Part shown: positions 47,415 through 56,263 of the stretch, in pieces | How positions within the stretch are numbered: position 1 is the stretch's first letter | Layout of the letters: every line of letters begins with the position of its first letter | Source: Phytohabitans aurantiacus | Lineage (GTDB): Bacteria > Actinomycetota > Actinomycetes > Mycobacteriales > Micromonosporaceae | Length of the DNA stretch: 64,000 nt | Direction of reading: 5' to 3' | Assembly (NCBI RefSeq): GCF_027923225.1 | Contig: NZ_BSDI01000001.1 | Span: forward strand, 163,946-227,945 | The notes under the pieces: model-generated | Databases searched by the model: none | The model's input: only the letters and a program-made list of their open reading frames with translations | Told to the model about the DNA's origin: nothing | Translations under genes and position numbers: made by a program

Positions 47415-48383
47415 TTAGCGGTTCCGGGGGCGGCGGGGGGTGGTGGCTCGGCGGCGGTCTCGGAGGCCGAGGAGGACGCCGATCTGGGCGCCCACGAGGC
47501 TGGCTGCGGCCAGGACGGCCGATACCGCGAGCGGGACGTTCAGCCGTTCGCGCTGGCCGGGGCGGGCGCTCGCACCCACGCCGCCGGTGTCACCGCCCTC
47601 GCCGCGCTCGACCACCCGCGCGGGCGGCAGCGGCGGCACCTCCGGCTCCTGCTCGACCACTGGCGGGGCCTCAGGTCGGGGGGCGGGCGGGGGTTCGGCG
47701 TGTGTGCGCGTGGACGGGGGTGTCGCCACGAGGCCGGTCGCGTGTGAGCGGATGCCCTCGTCGCGGGCGGTGGCGGGCAGGTGCAGCTTCTGGCCGGGCC
47801 GGATCACGTCGGGGTCGCGGATCTTGTTGAGCTTGGCCAGCTCCGGGTACCGGTCGAAGTCTCCCAGGTACCGGTCGGCGATGTGGCCAAGGTAGTCGCC
47901 CTTTTCCACCCGGTAGACCGGCCGCTCGACGGGCTCCTCGACGATCGCTGCCACGGGCATCGGCGCGGCCATCACCGCGGGCGCGGTTGCGGGGTACGGC
48001 GCTGACATCTCGGCAGCTGATGCCACCGCCGGGCTCGCCGCGATGATCAGCGCGACCGAGCCGACCAGGGTCGCCGCGGCACGCTGCTGGCGGCGCATGC
48101 CGGGCAGCCTGGGAGCCGGTAGACGTAGGACGCGAGCCGGGATCTCCACCAGTACCGACAGCGCGAACGTGGCCCAGCCCAGCCAGCCGACCACGGCCAG
48201 CACGCGTAGGAAGAGCTGACCGTCGTCGGGGCTGGTCAGCGCGTCGGTGACTTCGGACAGTGCGGGTACATGGTCGGGCAGCGGGTTGCCGGCCAGGGCG
48301 AAGAGCGCGATCGGGGCGCCGACCACCAGTCCAATGAGGACGACGAGCGCGCCAACGCCGGTACAGAACTGTCGGAAACGCAT
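47415..48383 (-). CDS. Membrane protein with LysM domain, apparently missing a C-terminal BTAD region
   Basis: The product has 322 residues with three membrane helices: near 8-30, 68-85 and 105-123 (VGSVALIIAASPAVASAAEM), then an outside LysM domain at about 155-205 (VYRVEKGDYLGHIADRYLGD; NKIRDPDVIRPGQKLHLPA), a Pro-rich linker, and a last helix near 285-308. In other actinobacteria, LysM proteins beside Tad loci often continue into a large BTAD/SARP-like domain. Here the frame stops at RRPRNR, next to the repeats. It could be short by design. Start ATG 48383. Confidence 0.65.
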   Translation of the reverse strand: MRFRQFCTGVGALVVLIGLVVGAPIALFALAGNPLPDHVPALSEVTDALTSPDDGQLFLRVLAVVGWLGWATFALSVLVEIPARVLRLPAPRLPGMRRQQRAAATLVGSVALIIAASPAVASAAEMSAPYPATAPAVMAAPMPVAAIVEEPVERPVYRVEKGDYLGHIADRYLGDFDRYPELAKLNKIRDPDVIRPGQKLHLPATARDEGIRSHATGLVATPPSTRTHAEPPPAPRPEAPPVVEQEPEVPPLPPARVVERGEGGDTGGVGASARPGQRERLNVPLAVSAVLAAASLVGAQIGVLLGLRDRRRATTPRRPRNR

Positions 48384-48397
48384 GGCGCAACTCCTTC

Positions 48398-48817
48398 CTA
48401 GGAGTCCGAAGTGGTGAGGAGTGTCGCGGTGGCCGTACCGGTCACCGTGGTGGTGTCCGCGAACCCGAAGACGTCGAGGAACACGTTGTCGTACGTGAGG
48501 GTCACCTGGACCTCGATGAGCTGCTCACCGTTGGGCCCGGTGGAGAACGTGGGCGGTGGACCGGTCACGCCGGCTGCCGCCCGGTACGCGTCGACGGCCG
48601 CGCTCGCGGCGGGACGGTCGATCTGCTTACCGCCGCCCTCGATGGCCTGCGCCACATCGATCGCCTGACCGCCGGCGCGAGCCGCCTCGGACGCCAGGTT
48701 GTGCGCGCGCTGGAGCGACCGCAGGTGCCCGGCGCCGTCATACGCCAGGCCAATGATCATCAGTATCCCGGCGAGCGCAATCGCCAGGAAGATGCTCACC
48801 CGCCCGCGGTCGTTCAT
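48398..48817 (-). CDS. TadG/TadE-like pseudopilin
   Basis: The 139-residue product has an N-terminal GRVSIFLAIALAGILMIIGL with the membrane helix at 6-27, followed by helix LQRAHNLASEAARAGGQAID, as in TadE/TadG minor pilins; the rest is beta-rich (FSTGPNGEQLIEVQVTLTY). Start ATG 48817 overlaps the next gene's stop. Third in a row of three similar genes. Confidence 0.75.
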   Translation of the reverse strand: MNDRGRVSIFLAIALAGILMIIGLAYDGAGHLRSLQRAHNLASEAARAGGQAIDVAQAIEGGGKQIDRPAASAAVDAYRAAAGVTGPPPTFSTGPNGEQLIEVQVTLTYDNVFLDVFGFADTTTVTGTATATLLTTSDS

Positions 48818-49233
48818 CCACGACTCCGGTACTGGTCGAGGGGCGAGACGAAGGTGGCCTCGACGGTGGTGCCGCCCGGTACGCCCGGCATGACGAGGTC
48901 GGCGAAGGTGACGTGGCAGGTCACGGTGACGGCGACGTTGGCCGGCTGCCCCACCGGCACGGTGAACCCACCGGTCTCGATGTGCACTGCCGGCGTACCC
49001 GTGCAGTTCAGACCCTGGTCGGCGAGTGTGGCGCCGGCGGTGGCCGCGCCCTGCGTCTGTGCCGTGCCCGCGGTGCGCGCGAGCGACGCGGTCCGTGCCG
49101 CGTCGTGCGCGGCCAGATCGACGGCGTTCTGCGCAATGGCGGTGCGCCCGGCGATCCCGGCGAGCACGACGAGCATCAGGAAGGCGGGCGCCAGGATCGC
49201 CACCTCCACCGAGACAGAGCCGCGATCTCTCAA
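48814..49233 (-). CDS. TadE-like pseudopilin
   Basis: The 139-residue product begins RDRGSVSVEVAILAPAFLML, the TadE signature RGSxxVExAxxxP, with membrane helix at 9-30 and AQNAVDLAAHDAARTASLAR after it. Two cysteines (GLNCTGTP and VTCHVTF) may form a disulfide in the outside domain. Overlaps neighbours by four bases on each side. Confidence 0.8.
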   Translation of the reverse strand: MRDRGSVSVEVAILAPAFLMLVVLAGIAGRTAIAQNAVDLAAHDAARTASLARTAGTAQTQGAATAGATLADQGLNCTGTPAVHIETGGFTVPVGQPANVAVTVTCHVTFADLVMPGVPGGTTVEATFVSPLDQYRSRG

Positions 49234-49676
49234 GGCCCCTCCTCGGTGAAGCGCTCGACGGGGCCCTGCGCGGTCTGACTGACCGACCAGTTCACGCCGG
49301 GGATCACGGATACGACCGTGCCGGTCACGGTGGCGGTGACCTGCTCCGGGCCCTGGTCGACCTGGATGTTCCAGCCCACCAGCCAGCCGCCCGTGTCGGC
49401 GATGAAGCTGCTGGCCTGGGCCTCACCGGCCGCCGGCGACACCCCGTTCAATGTGCGGGTGGAGCTGACCGCCACCTGTGCGGCGTTGAGCGCCACGGCC
49501 CGCGCCAGGAACCAGGCGCCCACCTGCACCGACGCGAACGTCAGGAGCAGGATCGCGGGGAAGACGATGGCCAGTTCGACCGGCGTGGCACCCCGGTCGC
49601 GGCCGGCCGGATGCGCGCACCGGCGCCGGACCGCGGCGGCGGTCCGTTGGCAGAGGCCCAGTGCGCTGCGAAGCAT
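49230..49676 (-). CDS. TadE-like pseudopilin
   Basis: A protein of 148 residues with an extended basic leader (RRRCAHPAGRDRGATPVELA), then AIVFPAILLLTFASVQVGAW membrane helix and LARAVALNAAQVAVSSTRTL, the classic TadE layout. First of three in tandem. Likely minor pilins needed to start or cap the Flp pilus. Confidence 0.8.
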   Translation of the reverse strand: MLRSALGLCQRTAAAVRRRCAHPAGRDRGATPVELAIVFPAILLLTFASVQVGAWFLARAVALNAAQVAVSSTRTLNGVSPAAGEAQASSFIADTGGWLVGWNIQVDQGPEQVTATVTGTVVSVIPGVNWSVSQTAQGPVERFTEEGP

Positions 49677-49679
49677 CGG

Positions 49680-49874
49680 TCAGGGAGCGATCTTCGACAT
49701 CCAGCCGTTGGCGAGGGTCGCCGCGGTGGCGGTGACCGCGATGGCGGCGGCCGCGAGCCCGGCGATGATGATCGCGGTCGGCACCGGGCCGTCGCCGCGG
49801 TCCCGCTCCGCCTGTGTACGCAGGTGGTCGAGGCGTTCCTTGACGACGCTGTGCAGGTAGTAGACGACGGACAT
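49680..49874 (-). CDS. Small Flp-like pilin candidate
   Basis: A protein of 64 residues: amphipathic start (VVYYLHSVVKERLDHLRTQA) then GPVPTAIIIAGLAAAAIAVT and ATAATLANGWMSK. The hydrophobic stretch following a charged leader, and its place between TadC and the pseudopilins, fit a Flp major pilin or structural partner, but no clear G/E cleavage motif is present. ATG 49874 follows GGAAGG. Confidence 0.6.
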   Translation of the reverse strand: MSVVYYLHSVVKERLDHLRTQAERDRGDGPVPTAIIIAGLAAAAIAVTATAATLANGWMSKIAP

Positions 49875-49896
49875 GGCGGTTCCTTCCGGTTGGGGC

Positions 49897-50760
49897 TCAG
49901 ATGCGGGCCAGGAACGGGAACATGACGAAGCCAACGAGGACGAAGACCAACATCGCCCCGGGTACGTCGAGCCGGCTGGTGATCGCCTCGGCGCGGGTCA
50001 GGTTGTCGGTGCGGATCTGGTCGCGCAGCGAGTCGGCGCGCATCCGCAGCGTCTCGTGCACCTGCGCGCCCTCGGTGCCGGACGCCTGCACGATCGCGCC
50101 GACGTCGCCCAACTCGGGCACGCCGATCTGCTCCGACAGGTCGCGCAGCTCGTCCCAGGGCGCGTGCATCTGCATCTGCGCGATCCGCAACGCCTCGCGC
50201 AGCCGCTCGAACACCCAGCCGTCACACACCTCGGCCGCGCGTTCCAGCGACTGCACCGGGCCGTGCGCCGCCGAGAGCTGGAGCGCCACCAGGTCTAGGT
50301 ACGTGCAGACGGCCTGCGTGAACTCGCGGCGCGCCTTTTCGGCCTTGGCCAGTACGTCACGGTGCGCGACGAACATGAAGACGAAGGCCAGGCCGAGGCC
50401 GGTCACGGTCGGCAGCACGAACGGCAGGGACAAACCCAAAAGCGAGAGCGCCGCCGTGAGCACGGGCGGGATCGCGAGTCCGATCAGCCCCGACAGCACG
50501 AGCGAGAGGGTGTACTGCTCAGGCGTCCGACCGAGCAGCGCCAGCTCCTTGTGTGGCGGCCGGAGGTACCGGGACAGGCCGGTCAGCCAGTCGAGCCCGC
50601 CGGTACCCGCGCGCGCGGCGGCCGGGCTCTGGTGCAGCCGGTGCAGCGCGGGGGCGAGCGCGGGCGTGGCCGGTATCGCCTCGCGGATCAGCAGGAACGC
50701 GCCGAGGCCGACCAGTGCTCCGGAAACGACCGCGATCACGAGAAACGGGCTGACACTCAC
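49897..50760 (-). CDS. tadC: TadC-like type II secretion F-domain membrane protein
   Basis: There are 287 residues. Membrane helices at about 5-25, 85-105, 110-130 (LSLPFVLPTVTGLGLAFVFM) and 262-285 (GAMLVFVLVGFVMFPFLARI), with the cytoplasmic F domain between (YLDLVALQLSAAHGPVQSLE; LSEQIGVPELGDVGAIVQAS), as in TadC. GTG 50760 overlaps TadB stop. Inner-membrane platform for pilus assembly. Confidence 0.8.
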   Translation of the reverse strand: MSVSPFLVIAVVSGALVGLGAFLLIREAIPATPALAPALHRLHQSPAAARAGTGGLDWLTGLSRYLRPPHKELALLGRTPEQYTLSLVLSGLIGLAIPPVLTAALSLLGLSLPFVLPTVTGLGLAFVFMFVAHRDVLAKAEKARREFTQAVCTYLDLVALQLSAAHGPVQSLERAAEVCDGWVFERLREALRIAQMQMHAPWDELRDLSEQIGVPELGDVGAIVQASGTEGAQVHETLRMRADSLRDQIRTDNLTRAEAITSRLDVPGAMLVFVLVGFVMFPFLARI

Positions 50761-51662
50761 GGCTCCACCTCCTCGCCGGTGGGAATGGCGAGGAAGCGCA
50801 CGGGTGGCGGCGGCAGGCTCATCGACCGGGTCCAGGCGAGCAGCCCGATGAACAGGCTCCCCAGGACGATCAGCACCACCTGCCCGGTAGCGGTGCCGTA
50901 CGGCTCCATGTACTCCGGGTTCAGCAACCCGTACGCCAGCGTCAGCAGCGTCATCCCGGTCAGGAAGCGCACCGCGAACCGTGGCTGGGTGCGCTTGGCC
51001 TCGACCTCGCGCCGCGTCGCGACCTCGGCCGCGGCGGCGGTCGCGATGGATCCGAGCACATCGCCAAGGCGCTCGCCACGGTCGCTGAGGTGCAGGATGA
51101 GCGCGGCTACGACCTGGTCGCACACCGGGTCGCCGATCTGCCCGGCGAACGCGAGCAGCGCGTCCTTTCCATGCCAGCCTGCCTGGAGGCGGGACGCCAG
51201 CAGCTCGATTTCCGGGCCGATCTCCTCCGGTGCGGTGGCCACGGTCGCGACGATGGCCTGCTGCAGCCCTTGCCCGGTGCCGGAGACGTCGCGCAGCCGG
51301 CGGGTCCACTCGCCGACCGCCTCGATCCGGGTGATCGCCCGCTGCTCGGCATGCCCGACCGTGAAGAGCCACGGGGTGCCCGGCACCGCGATGCCGACCA
51401 GCAGGCCCACGAGCGGTACCCCGGTCACCAGCCAGGCCAGCGCACCGGCCAGAAACGCCACCACGAACAGGACGCGGTGCCGGCGGCGCTCGCGCTCGTT
51501 GAGTCCGGCGCCCGTGAACATCCGCAGGCGCTGGCTCGTCGGGGACGGTGGCCGGGACGGCCGGTCGGTGCCGACGATCGCGACGACGGCCATGATCAGG
51601 CCGCCTACACACATGGCGCCGGAGACGACCGCGATCAGCTCAATGTTCGCCGGCAACCTCAT
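50757..51662 (-). CDS. tadB: TadB-like type II secretion F-domain membrane protein
   Basis: The 301-residue product has helices at 10-28, 70-105 (VLFVVAFLAGALAWLV, GLLVGIAVPGTPWLF), 230-285, and the F domain (WTRRLRDVSGTGQGLQQAIV; LHLSDRGERLGDVLGSIATA). Coupled with TadA and TadC by four-base overlaps. It forms the inner-membrane platform with TadC. Confidence 0.8.
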   Translation of the reverse strand: MRLPANIELIAVVSGAMCVGGLIMAVVAIVGTDRPSRPPSPTSQRLRMFTGAGLNERERRRHRVLFVVAFLAGALAWLVTGVPLVGLLVGIAVPGTPWLFTVGHAEQRAITRIEAVGEWTRRLRDVSGTGQGLQQAIVATVATAPEEIGPEIELLASRLQAGWHGKDALLAFAGQIGDPVCDQVVAALILHLSDRGERLGDVLGSIATAAAAEVATRREVEAKRTQPRFAVRFLTGMTLLTLAYGLLNPEYMEPYGTATGQVVLIVLGSLFIGLLAWTRSMSLPPPPVRFLAIPTGEEVEP

Positions 51663-53179
51663 GAGCGCCGCCGCAGTTGAGAGCGCCTCGGGCGGCGCCA
51701 GGCCCCGGTCTTCGCCTCGATGTACCGGCTGAGAATGCGCGCGTCGTAGCCGACCCGTAGGAGTTGGTCGCGTACCCGCTCCGGCAGGTGCATTGGGACC
51801 GCCCGGCCGTCCGCCCCCGGGCCGAAGATGCTGGTGGTGGAGATCCGGGCGCCGTCGCCCACACCCACGATCTCCTCGACGTGCGAGACGAACCGGTGCT
51901 TCCGGCCGCCGATCGCGGTCTCGTCTTCGACCGTCACGTACACGATCAGGTCGAGCGCGTTGCCCGCCATCCGCCGGGCCTGCTCGACGGTCATCTCCTT
52001 GCCGTGCGACAGCGCCAGCTCGATGATGCGCTCGCTGACGCCGCCCGGGCTGCGGGCGTGGATGGTGCACATCGAGCCGCGGCTCGTGGTCATCGCCTGG
52101 AGCATCGGCACGATCTCCCGCGACCGCACCTCGCCGACGATGATCCGAAGCGCGCCCATCCGCAGCGACACCGGGATCAGGTCGGCGATCGTCACCTCAC
52201 CGGCCGGACGCCCGTCGGGTCCCCGCTCGCCGTGGCCCTCCCGCGACTCGAAGCTCATGACCGCCCGGTGCCGCTCGCCGCGCCGGGCGGGCAGCAGCTC
52301 GCGGCTCTCTTCGAGCAGCACGTACGGCTCGTCGGGCGGGATCTCGTTCATCATCGCCCGGATCACCGTGGTCTTACCGGCGCCTGCCAGCCCAGCAACC
52401 ATGATGTTGAGGCCGGCGCGCATCGCCGCCCGCAGGAAGTCGCGGATCAGCCCGTCCAGCATCTCGTCGAGGTCGGCGCGACTACCGGAGATGTCGTCGA
52501 GCGTCACGTCGAGCGTGTTGTGCCGGCGGATCACGGCGTACGGGCGGTGGCTGACCAGGTACACGGCGGCGAGGCGGCTGCCGTCGGGCAACTGGAGGTC
52601 GAGGGTGGGCTTCGACGTCGACAGCGAGCGTTCGGTGGCTCCGGCCCGGCGGGCGGCCGCCTGCAGGATCTCGACCAGTTCCTCGTCGCTGTCGGCGATC
52701 GGCTCGGCCCACTCGATGCCGCCGCCGTGGCGGGCGATCCGCACGTGGTCGCAGCCGAGCACGTGCACCTCTTCGATCGAGTCGTCGACCAGCAGCGTCT
52801 GCAGCCGCCCGAGACCCACCAGTTCGGCGGTGACCTGGTCGAGCAGCATCCGCTCCTCGGCCGCCGGCATCGGCGTACCGGACCGGCGCACCGTGTCGGC
52901 GTACTCGGCAACCACGGCGACCGCCAGCCGCTCGCGCTCGGCGTCTTCCTCCCCCGGGGTGAAGTCGCGCCCGCGCTGCCACCGGGTCAGCCGCTCACTG
53001 AGCTGGCGTCGCAGGTCGCGTACCACCGCGAAGTCGACCCGGGGCCGGGCCGGTGCGGTCGGAGTGGAGCCGTTCGCATGATGCCGTCCATTGTGGACAG
53101 ACGGCGGCACCGGGATGGCGGTTGGGAGGGCTGGTTGCTGCGGGACCCGGGGGTCCTGGTACACCGGCTCAAACCGCAT
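51659..53179 (-). CDS. tadA: TadA/CpaF-type pilus assembly ATPase
   Basis: The product has 506 residues. Walker A is VAGLAGAGKTTVIRAMMNEI near residues 268-287; acidic boxes include YVLLEESRELLP, and LRIIVGEVRSREIVPMLQAM and SRGSMCTIHARSPGGVSERI form the Walker B and His boxes. The N-terminal 50 residues are disordered and Pro-rich. Powers pilus extension. ATG 53179 overlaps TadZ by 11 bases. Confidence 0.92.
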   Translation of the reverse strand: MRFEPVYQDPRVPQQPALPTAIPVPPSVHNGRHHANGSTPTAPARPRVDFAVVRDLRRQLSERLTRWQRGRDFTPGEEDAERERLAVAVVAEYADTVRRSGTPMPAAEERMLLDQVTAELVGLGRLQTLLVDDSIEEVHVLGCDHVRIARHGGGIEWAEPIADSDEELVEILQAAARRAGATERSLSTSKPTLDLQLPDGSRLAAVYLVSHRPYAVIRRHNTLDVTLDDISGSRADLDEMLDGLIRDFLRAAMRAGLNIMVAGLAGAGKTTVIRAMMNEIPPDEPYVLLEESRELLPARRGERHRAVMSFESREGHGERGPDGRPAGEVTIADLIPVSLRMGALRIIVGEVRSREIVPMLQAMTTSRGSMCTIHARSPGGVSERIIELALSHGKEMTVEQARRMAGNALDLIVYVTVEDETAIGGRKHRFVSHVEEIVGVGDGARISTTSIFGPGADGRAVPMHLPERVRDQLLRVGYDARILSRYIEAKTGAWRRPRRSQLRRRS

Positions 53180-53972
53180 TCGGCACCTCCGTCAGCGCTG
53201 GACGCCAGCTCAGCCGGGCACGCCGGCGGTCGAGGATGGCGTTGATCGGTACTTCCAGCGCATCGGCCGCCCGCATCAGGGGGCGGTTGGCCTTGATGGT
53301 GCCGCCGTAGCTCAGCACCTTGGCCGTGTGAGGGTCGTCGGGTATCCGCGCGATCACCGGCAACTCCAACGCCTTGCTGATCTCGCCGGTGCCGTGGCCC
53401 TCGCCCACCAGCAACAGCCGTACCGATCCCGGCGCGACCCGGTGCTCCCGGAAGTCGCGCTGGATCGCGGCGACGGCCGCGCGAGCGCTCGACAGGTCGG
53501 GCAGGTGGGCCGTGGTCACCACGAGAACGACCGCGGCGGCGCGCAGCACCGGCCACGGCGGGTTGCTCACGTACAGCCGTCCACAGTCGACAATCACGTC
53601 GTACGCCGGCTCGCCCTTCTCCAGACCCGTGAAGAAGTCGGCGAACCGCTGCCACAGCGGCGCGACCGTGCCTGCCTGGGTGGGGTCGACCACGCCCGGC
53701 AGCAGCAGTCGCTCGCGTTTCGGGGCGTCCAGGTCGATGAGCTGCGACCAGAAGCTCTCCTCCAGCTTGCCCTCGCGCAGCTCCGCCACGGCGAGCTCGC
53801 CGATCCCGCGCGGCCCCGGTACGGCGCCGCCGAGGTAGCCAGCCATGATCGAGCCGCCGGCCGGGTCGCACTCGGCCAGCAAGAGCCTGCGGTGCCAGGA
53901 GAGGGTGCACGCCAGCGCCGTCGTGGTCACACCGGGCGACCCCTTCGGCGATACCAGCGCGATGATCGCCAT
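53169..53972 (-). CDS. tadZ: TadZ/CpaE-like ParA-family ATPase
   Basis: The product has 267 residues. Deviant Walker A at the start is LVSPKGSPGVTTTALACTLS (K-G-x-x-G-x-T-T), followed by LLAECDPAGGSIMAGYLGG, and DVIVDCGRLYVSN as Walker B. TadZ proteins localise the pilus machinery at the pole. It sits between CpaB and TadA in the leftward operon. Overlaps at both ends. Confidence 0.78.
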   Translation of the reverse strand: MAIIALVSPKGSPGVTTTALACTLSWHRRLLLAECDPAGGSIMAGYLGGAVPGPRGIGELAVAELREGKLEESFWSQLIDLDAPKRERLLLPGVVDPTQAGTVAPLWQRFADFFTGLEKGEPAYDVIVDCGRLYVSNPPWPVLRAAAVVLVVTTAHLPDLSSARAAVAAIQRDFREHRVAPGSVRLLLVGEGHGTGEISKALELPVIARIPDDPHTAKVLSYGGTIKANRPLMRAADALEVPINAILDRRRARLSWRPALTEVPNAV

Positions 53973-53974
53973 CT

Positions 53975-54658
53975 CTAGGCCGACCCCGTGAGGATGACGG
54001 CGAGCCGGTCCTGGGCGGCGAGCGTGACCACGGCGACGGCGTCGCGGACGGCGACCGCCACGTACACGATCGTCGTGCCGCGGTCGGCTTCGTCTTCGTC
54101 GGGGACCGTCGTGTCGACCACGATCCCGTCGTACCGGGTGCTCTGGGGCGCCCGCTCGTTGCTGCCCAAGTTCGGCGGCGGGGTGCTGACCAGCAGGATC
54201 TCGTCGCCGGGGCGGAGCTCCTTGGCCGGTACCTGGCTCGCCTTGAGGCCGATCGCCACCTGCTGCTTGCCGGGGCCGAGCAGCGGGGTGTTGGTGAGCT
54301 GGTCCATGGTGAGCAGCGTGCCCGGCACCAGCGTCACCGCCGCCCGCTTGCCAACCACCTTGTCGATGTCACCGGCAGGCACCGGCGACAGCCCCTGGCC
54401 CCCGGCTACCTGCACGGCCACGACGTCACTGGCGGTCAGCTCGGCGCCGACCGACACCTCCCGCGAGATCGCGAGGTACGAGCCGGTGGCCCGCACCGAC
54501 GTGACCGCGAACGCGGCACCCAGTCCACCGAGCGCCACCAGCAGGATGGCGAGGCCGAGCAGGCCGGGACGCATGCGGCGCTGGCGCACCACCTTGGGTG
54601 GCTCGACGGGCGCGGCGACCGGGCCGCCGCCCACCTTGTGGTTGGTCGCGAGGCTCAC
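53975..54658 (-). CDS. CpaB/RcpC-like pilus assembly protein (SAF domain)
   Basis: The 227-residue product has one membrane helix (GLLGLAILLVALGGLGAAFA, 32-51), then the SAF domain (SYLAISREVSVGAELTASDV, RAAVTLVPGTLLTMDQLTNT) and a second beta part to the end. This is the layout of CpaB/RcpC proteins at the outer face of the membrane. GTG 54658 overlaps the upstream stop as GTGA. Confidence 0.8.
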   Translation of the reverse strand: MSLATNHKVGGGPVAAPVEPPKVVRQRRMRPGLLGLAILLVALGGLGAAFAVTSVRATGSYLAISREVSVGAELTASDVVAVQVAGGQGLSPVPAGDIDKVVGKRAAVTLVPGTLLTMDQLTNTPLLGPGKQQVAIGLKASQVPAKELRPGDEILLVSTPPPNLGSNERAPQSTRYDGIVVDTTVPDEDEADRGTTIVYVAVAVRDAVAVVTLAAQDRLAVILTGSA

Positions 54659-55518
54659 CTGGTCACCACCTGCAACTCGTCGATCTGTATGTCGCCGGTC
54701 GCGACGCGGGTCGGGTTCTCGTCCAATGTGCCGGAGCCGCCCGCGCTGCTCTCCCAGTCGACGGTCCACGAGGTGGTCGCCTCGATCGTGTACTCGCCCG
54801 CTTTGTCGTACAGGTGGCCGCAGTCGGGCGAAGGACCCTTGGCGCCCTTCGGGTACGGCGTGCCGCCGGTCGGGCACTCGATCGTCTTGCCGTTGCCCAG
54901 GTCGAAGCTGAGCCTGGTCACGCGCGCGGTGATTTCCACGGTGAGCCCACTGTCTGATGCGGAGTTCCGGATGGGGCCCCAAGTGTTCGGTGATCTCCCG
55001 ACCCAGAGCCACACCGGGAGTCCGACAAGTCCCGGTCCTTGATCCGGCTTGATGTTGATGTCCGGCACGGCCAGCGTGATGGCGGCCAGCGCGCGGCGCG
55101 CAAGCGTCACAGGGCTCGGCGGCGTGCCGCCCGGCGGGTCGGGGAACCAGTCTGGCTCGCCGACTCCCGCCAGGCAGGTGGGCGTGTACCAAGCGCCGTC
55201 CGGCGAATCGTCCTTCGGTGGCAGCTGCGGCTCAGTGAGCTTGTAGTAGCAGCCGTCATCCCGGTTGAACCACCCGAAGATCGGGTCGTAGCAGGGCACT
55301 TCTTCCTCGCCGCGGAAGCACTTGTCGTTGCCCCCGCTGGAGCCGCCGCCATTGTTACCGCCACCGTTGTTGCCACCACCGCCCGGCGTCTCGTCGACGA
55401 TCTGGCAGTCGGTCTGGCCCGGCGGGCACTCGACGTCGGGCGGGGCGGCGACCGCGGCCGGCGCCGCGAGGAGCGTCGCGAAAAGAGCGAGTATCGGCAG
55501 CAGGCGGCGGGTCAGCAT
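54655..55518 (-). CDS. Secreted protein of the pilus locus with PKD-like domain
   Basis: The protein has 287 residues from ATG 55518. Signal peptide (LLPILALFATLLAAPAAVAA), then four cysteines near the start (DVECPPGQTDCQIVDE; CFRGEEEVPCYDP), a Gly/Asn-rich linker, and a C-terminal domain resembling PKD (LTVEITARVTRLSFDLGNGK, GHLYDKAGEYTIEATTSW). Similar proteins accompany actinobacterial Tad loci. Probably an outside accessory of the pilus. Confidence 0.65.
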   Translation of the reverse strand: MLTRRLLPILALFATLLAAPAAVAAPPDVECPPGQTDCQIVDETPGGGGNNGGGNNGGGSSGGNDKCFRGEEEVPCYDPIFGWFNRDDGCYYKLTEPQLPPKDDSPDGAWYTPTCLAGVGEPDWFPDPPGGTPPSPVTLARRALAAITLAVPDINIKPDQGPGLVGLPVWLWVGRSPNTWGPIRNSASDSGLTVEITARVTRLSFDLGNGKTIECPTGGTPYPKGAKGPSPDCGHLYDKAGEYTIEATTSWTVDWESSAGGSGTLDENPTRVATGDIQIDELQVVTR

Positions 55519-56066
55519 GGCTGGTCCTCGTGAGTCGCGCCGTCGCTGATCAGCCAACGGCCATCCGGGTACCTGGTCGCCGTCGCGGTGGCCACATAAC
55601 GGCCGCCAGCCGCGCCGGGCACGGGCTTTTTCGAGTTGGCGTAGACCATCTTGTATCCCGTGGAGTCGATGCAGTCCTGAATGGACACTGTGGGCGGCTT
55701 GGCGGCCAGGTCGACGGTGGTCACCTGCGGATCGGAAACGAGCTTTCCGGTGCGCATAGCGCCATGCACTTTCAAATCACGAACAGCGTCACGCACCCGC
55801 GTCAATAGCGGGTCGGCGACGTATTTCGTCAGGTCGGGGTGTTTGGGGTCTGGCTCGAGCGACGCCGCCCGAGATGCGGTTAAATACCCCGTGTATGCGG
55901 CCATTGCGGCCTTGGACGCTTTTGCCGCCTCGACATCGTTTGAGGCGGACGCCGCGGGGGCCGCGGCAGCGGAGTTTGACGACTTACCAGAGGTTGAACA
56001 GGCGGTCGCCCCGCCAACGAGTATTACGGCGACGAGGACCGTTGAGGCTCGGCCCAGGTGCTGCAT
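55512..56066 (-). CDS. Lipoprotein of the pilus locus
   Basis: There are 184 residues. The N-terminus ends with a lipobox-like ILVGGATACSTSGK, then a Ser/Ala linker and an outside domain with a cysteine pair (SIQDCIDST and EDQPC). The central KVHGAMRTGKLVSDPQVTTV and GRYVATATATRYPDGRWLIS are beta-rich, reminiscent of NTF2/LtpB-like domains. ATG 56066. First gene of the leftward pilus operon. Confidence 0.7.
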   Translation of the reverse strand: MQHLGRASTVLVAVILVGGATACSTSGKSSNSAAAAPAASASNDVEAAKASKAAMAAYTGYLTASRAASLEPDPKHPDLTKYVADPLLTRVRDAVRDLKVHGAMRTGKLVSDPQVTTVDLAAKPPTVSIQDCIDSTGYKMVYANSKKPVPGAAGGRYVATATATRYPDGRWLISDGATHEDQPC

Positions 56067-56263
56067 GCGCAACTGTGCACCCTCCCCTGCACTTGCGTCC
56101 GGCGCCTCCAGCCGGCCATAGCCATCCCCCCGGGCAGTGTCGAATCGGCTCTCGGCGGTGCGGAAACACCGAGAAGTGCACCCAGATGGGCAGCATAGGC
56201 TGACTGCCGCCGATGCAACAGAGGCAATCGAAACGATCACGGTACGTAGCGGGAGCTGAGTGG

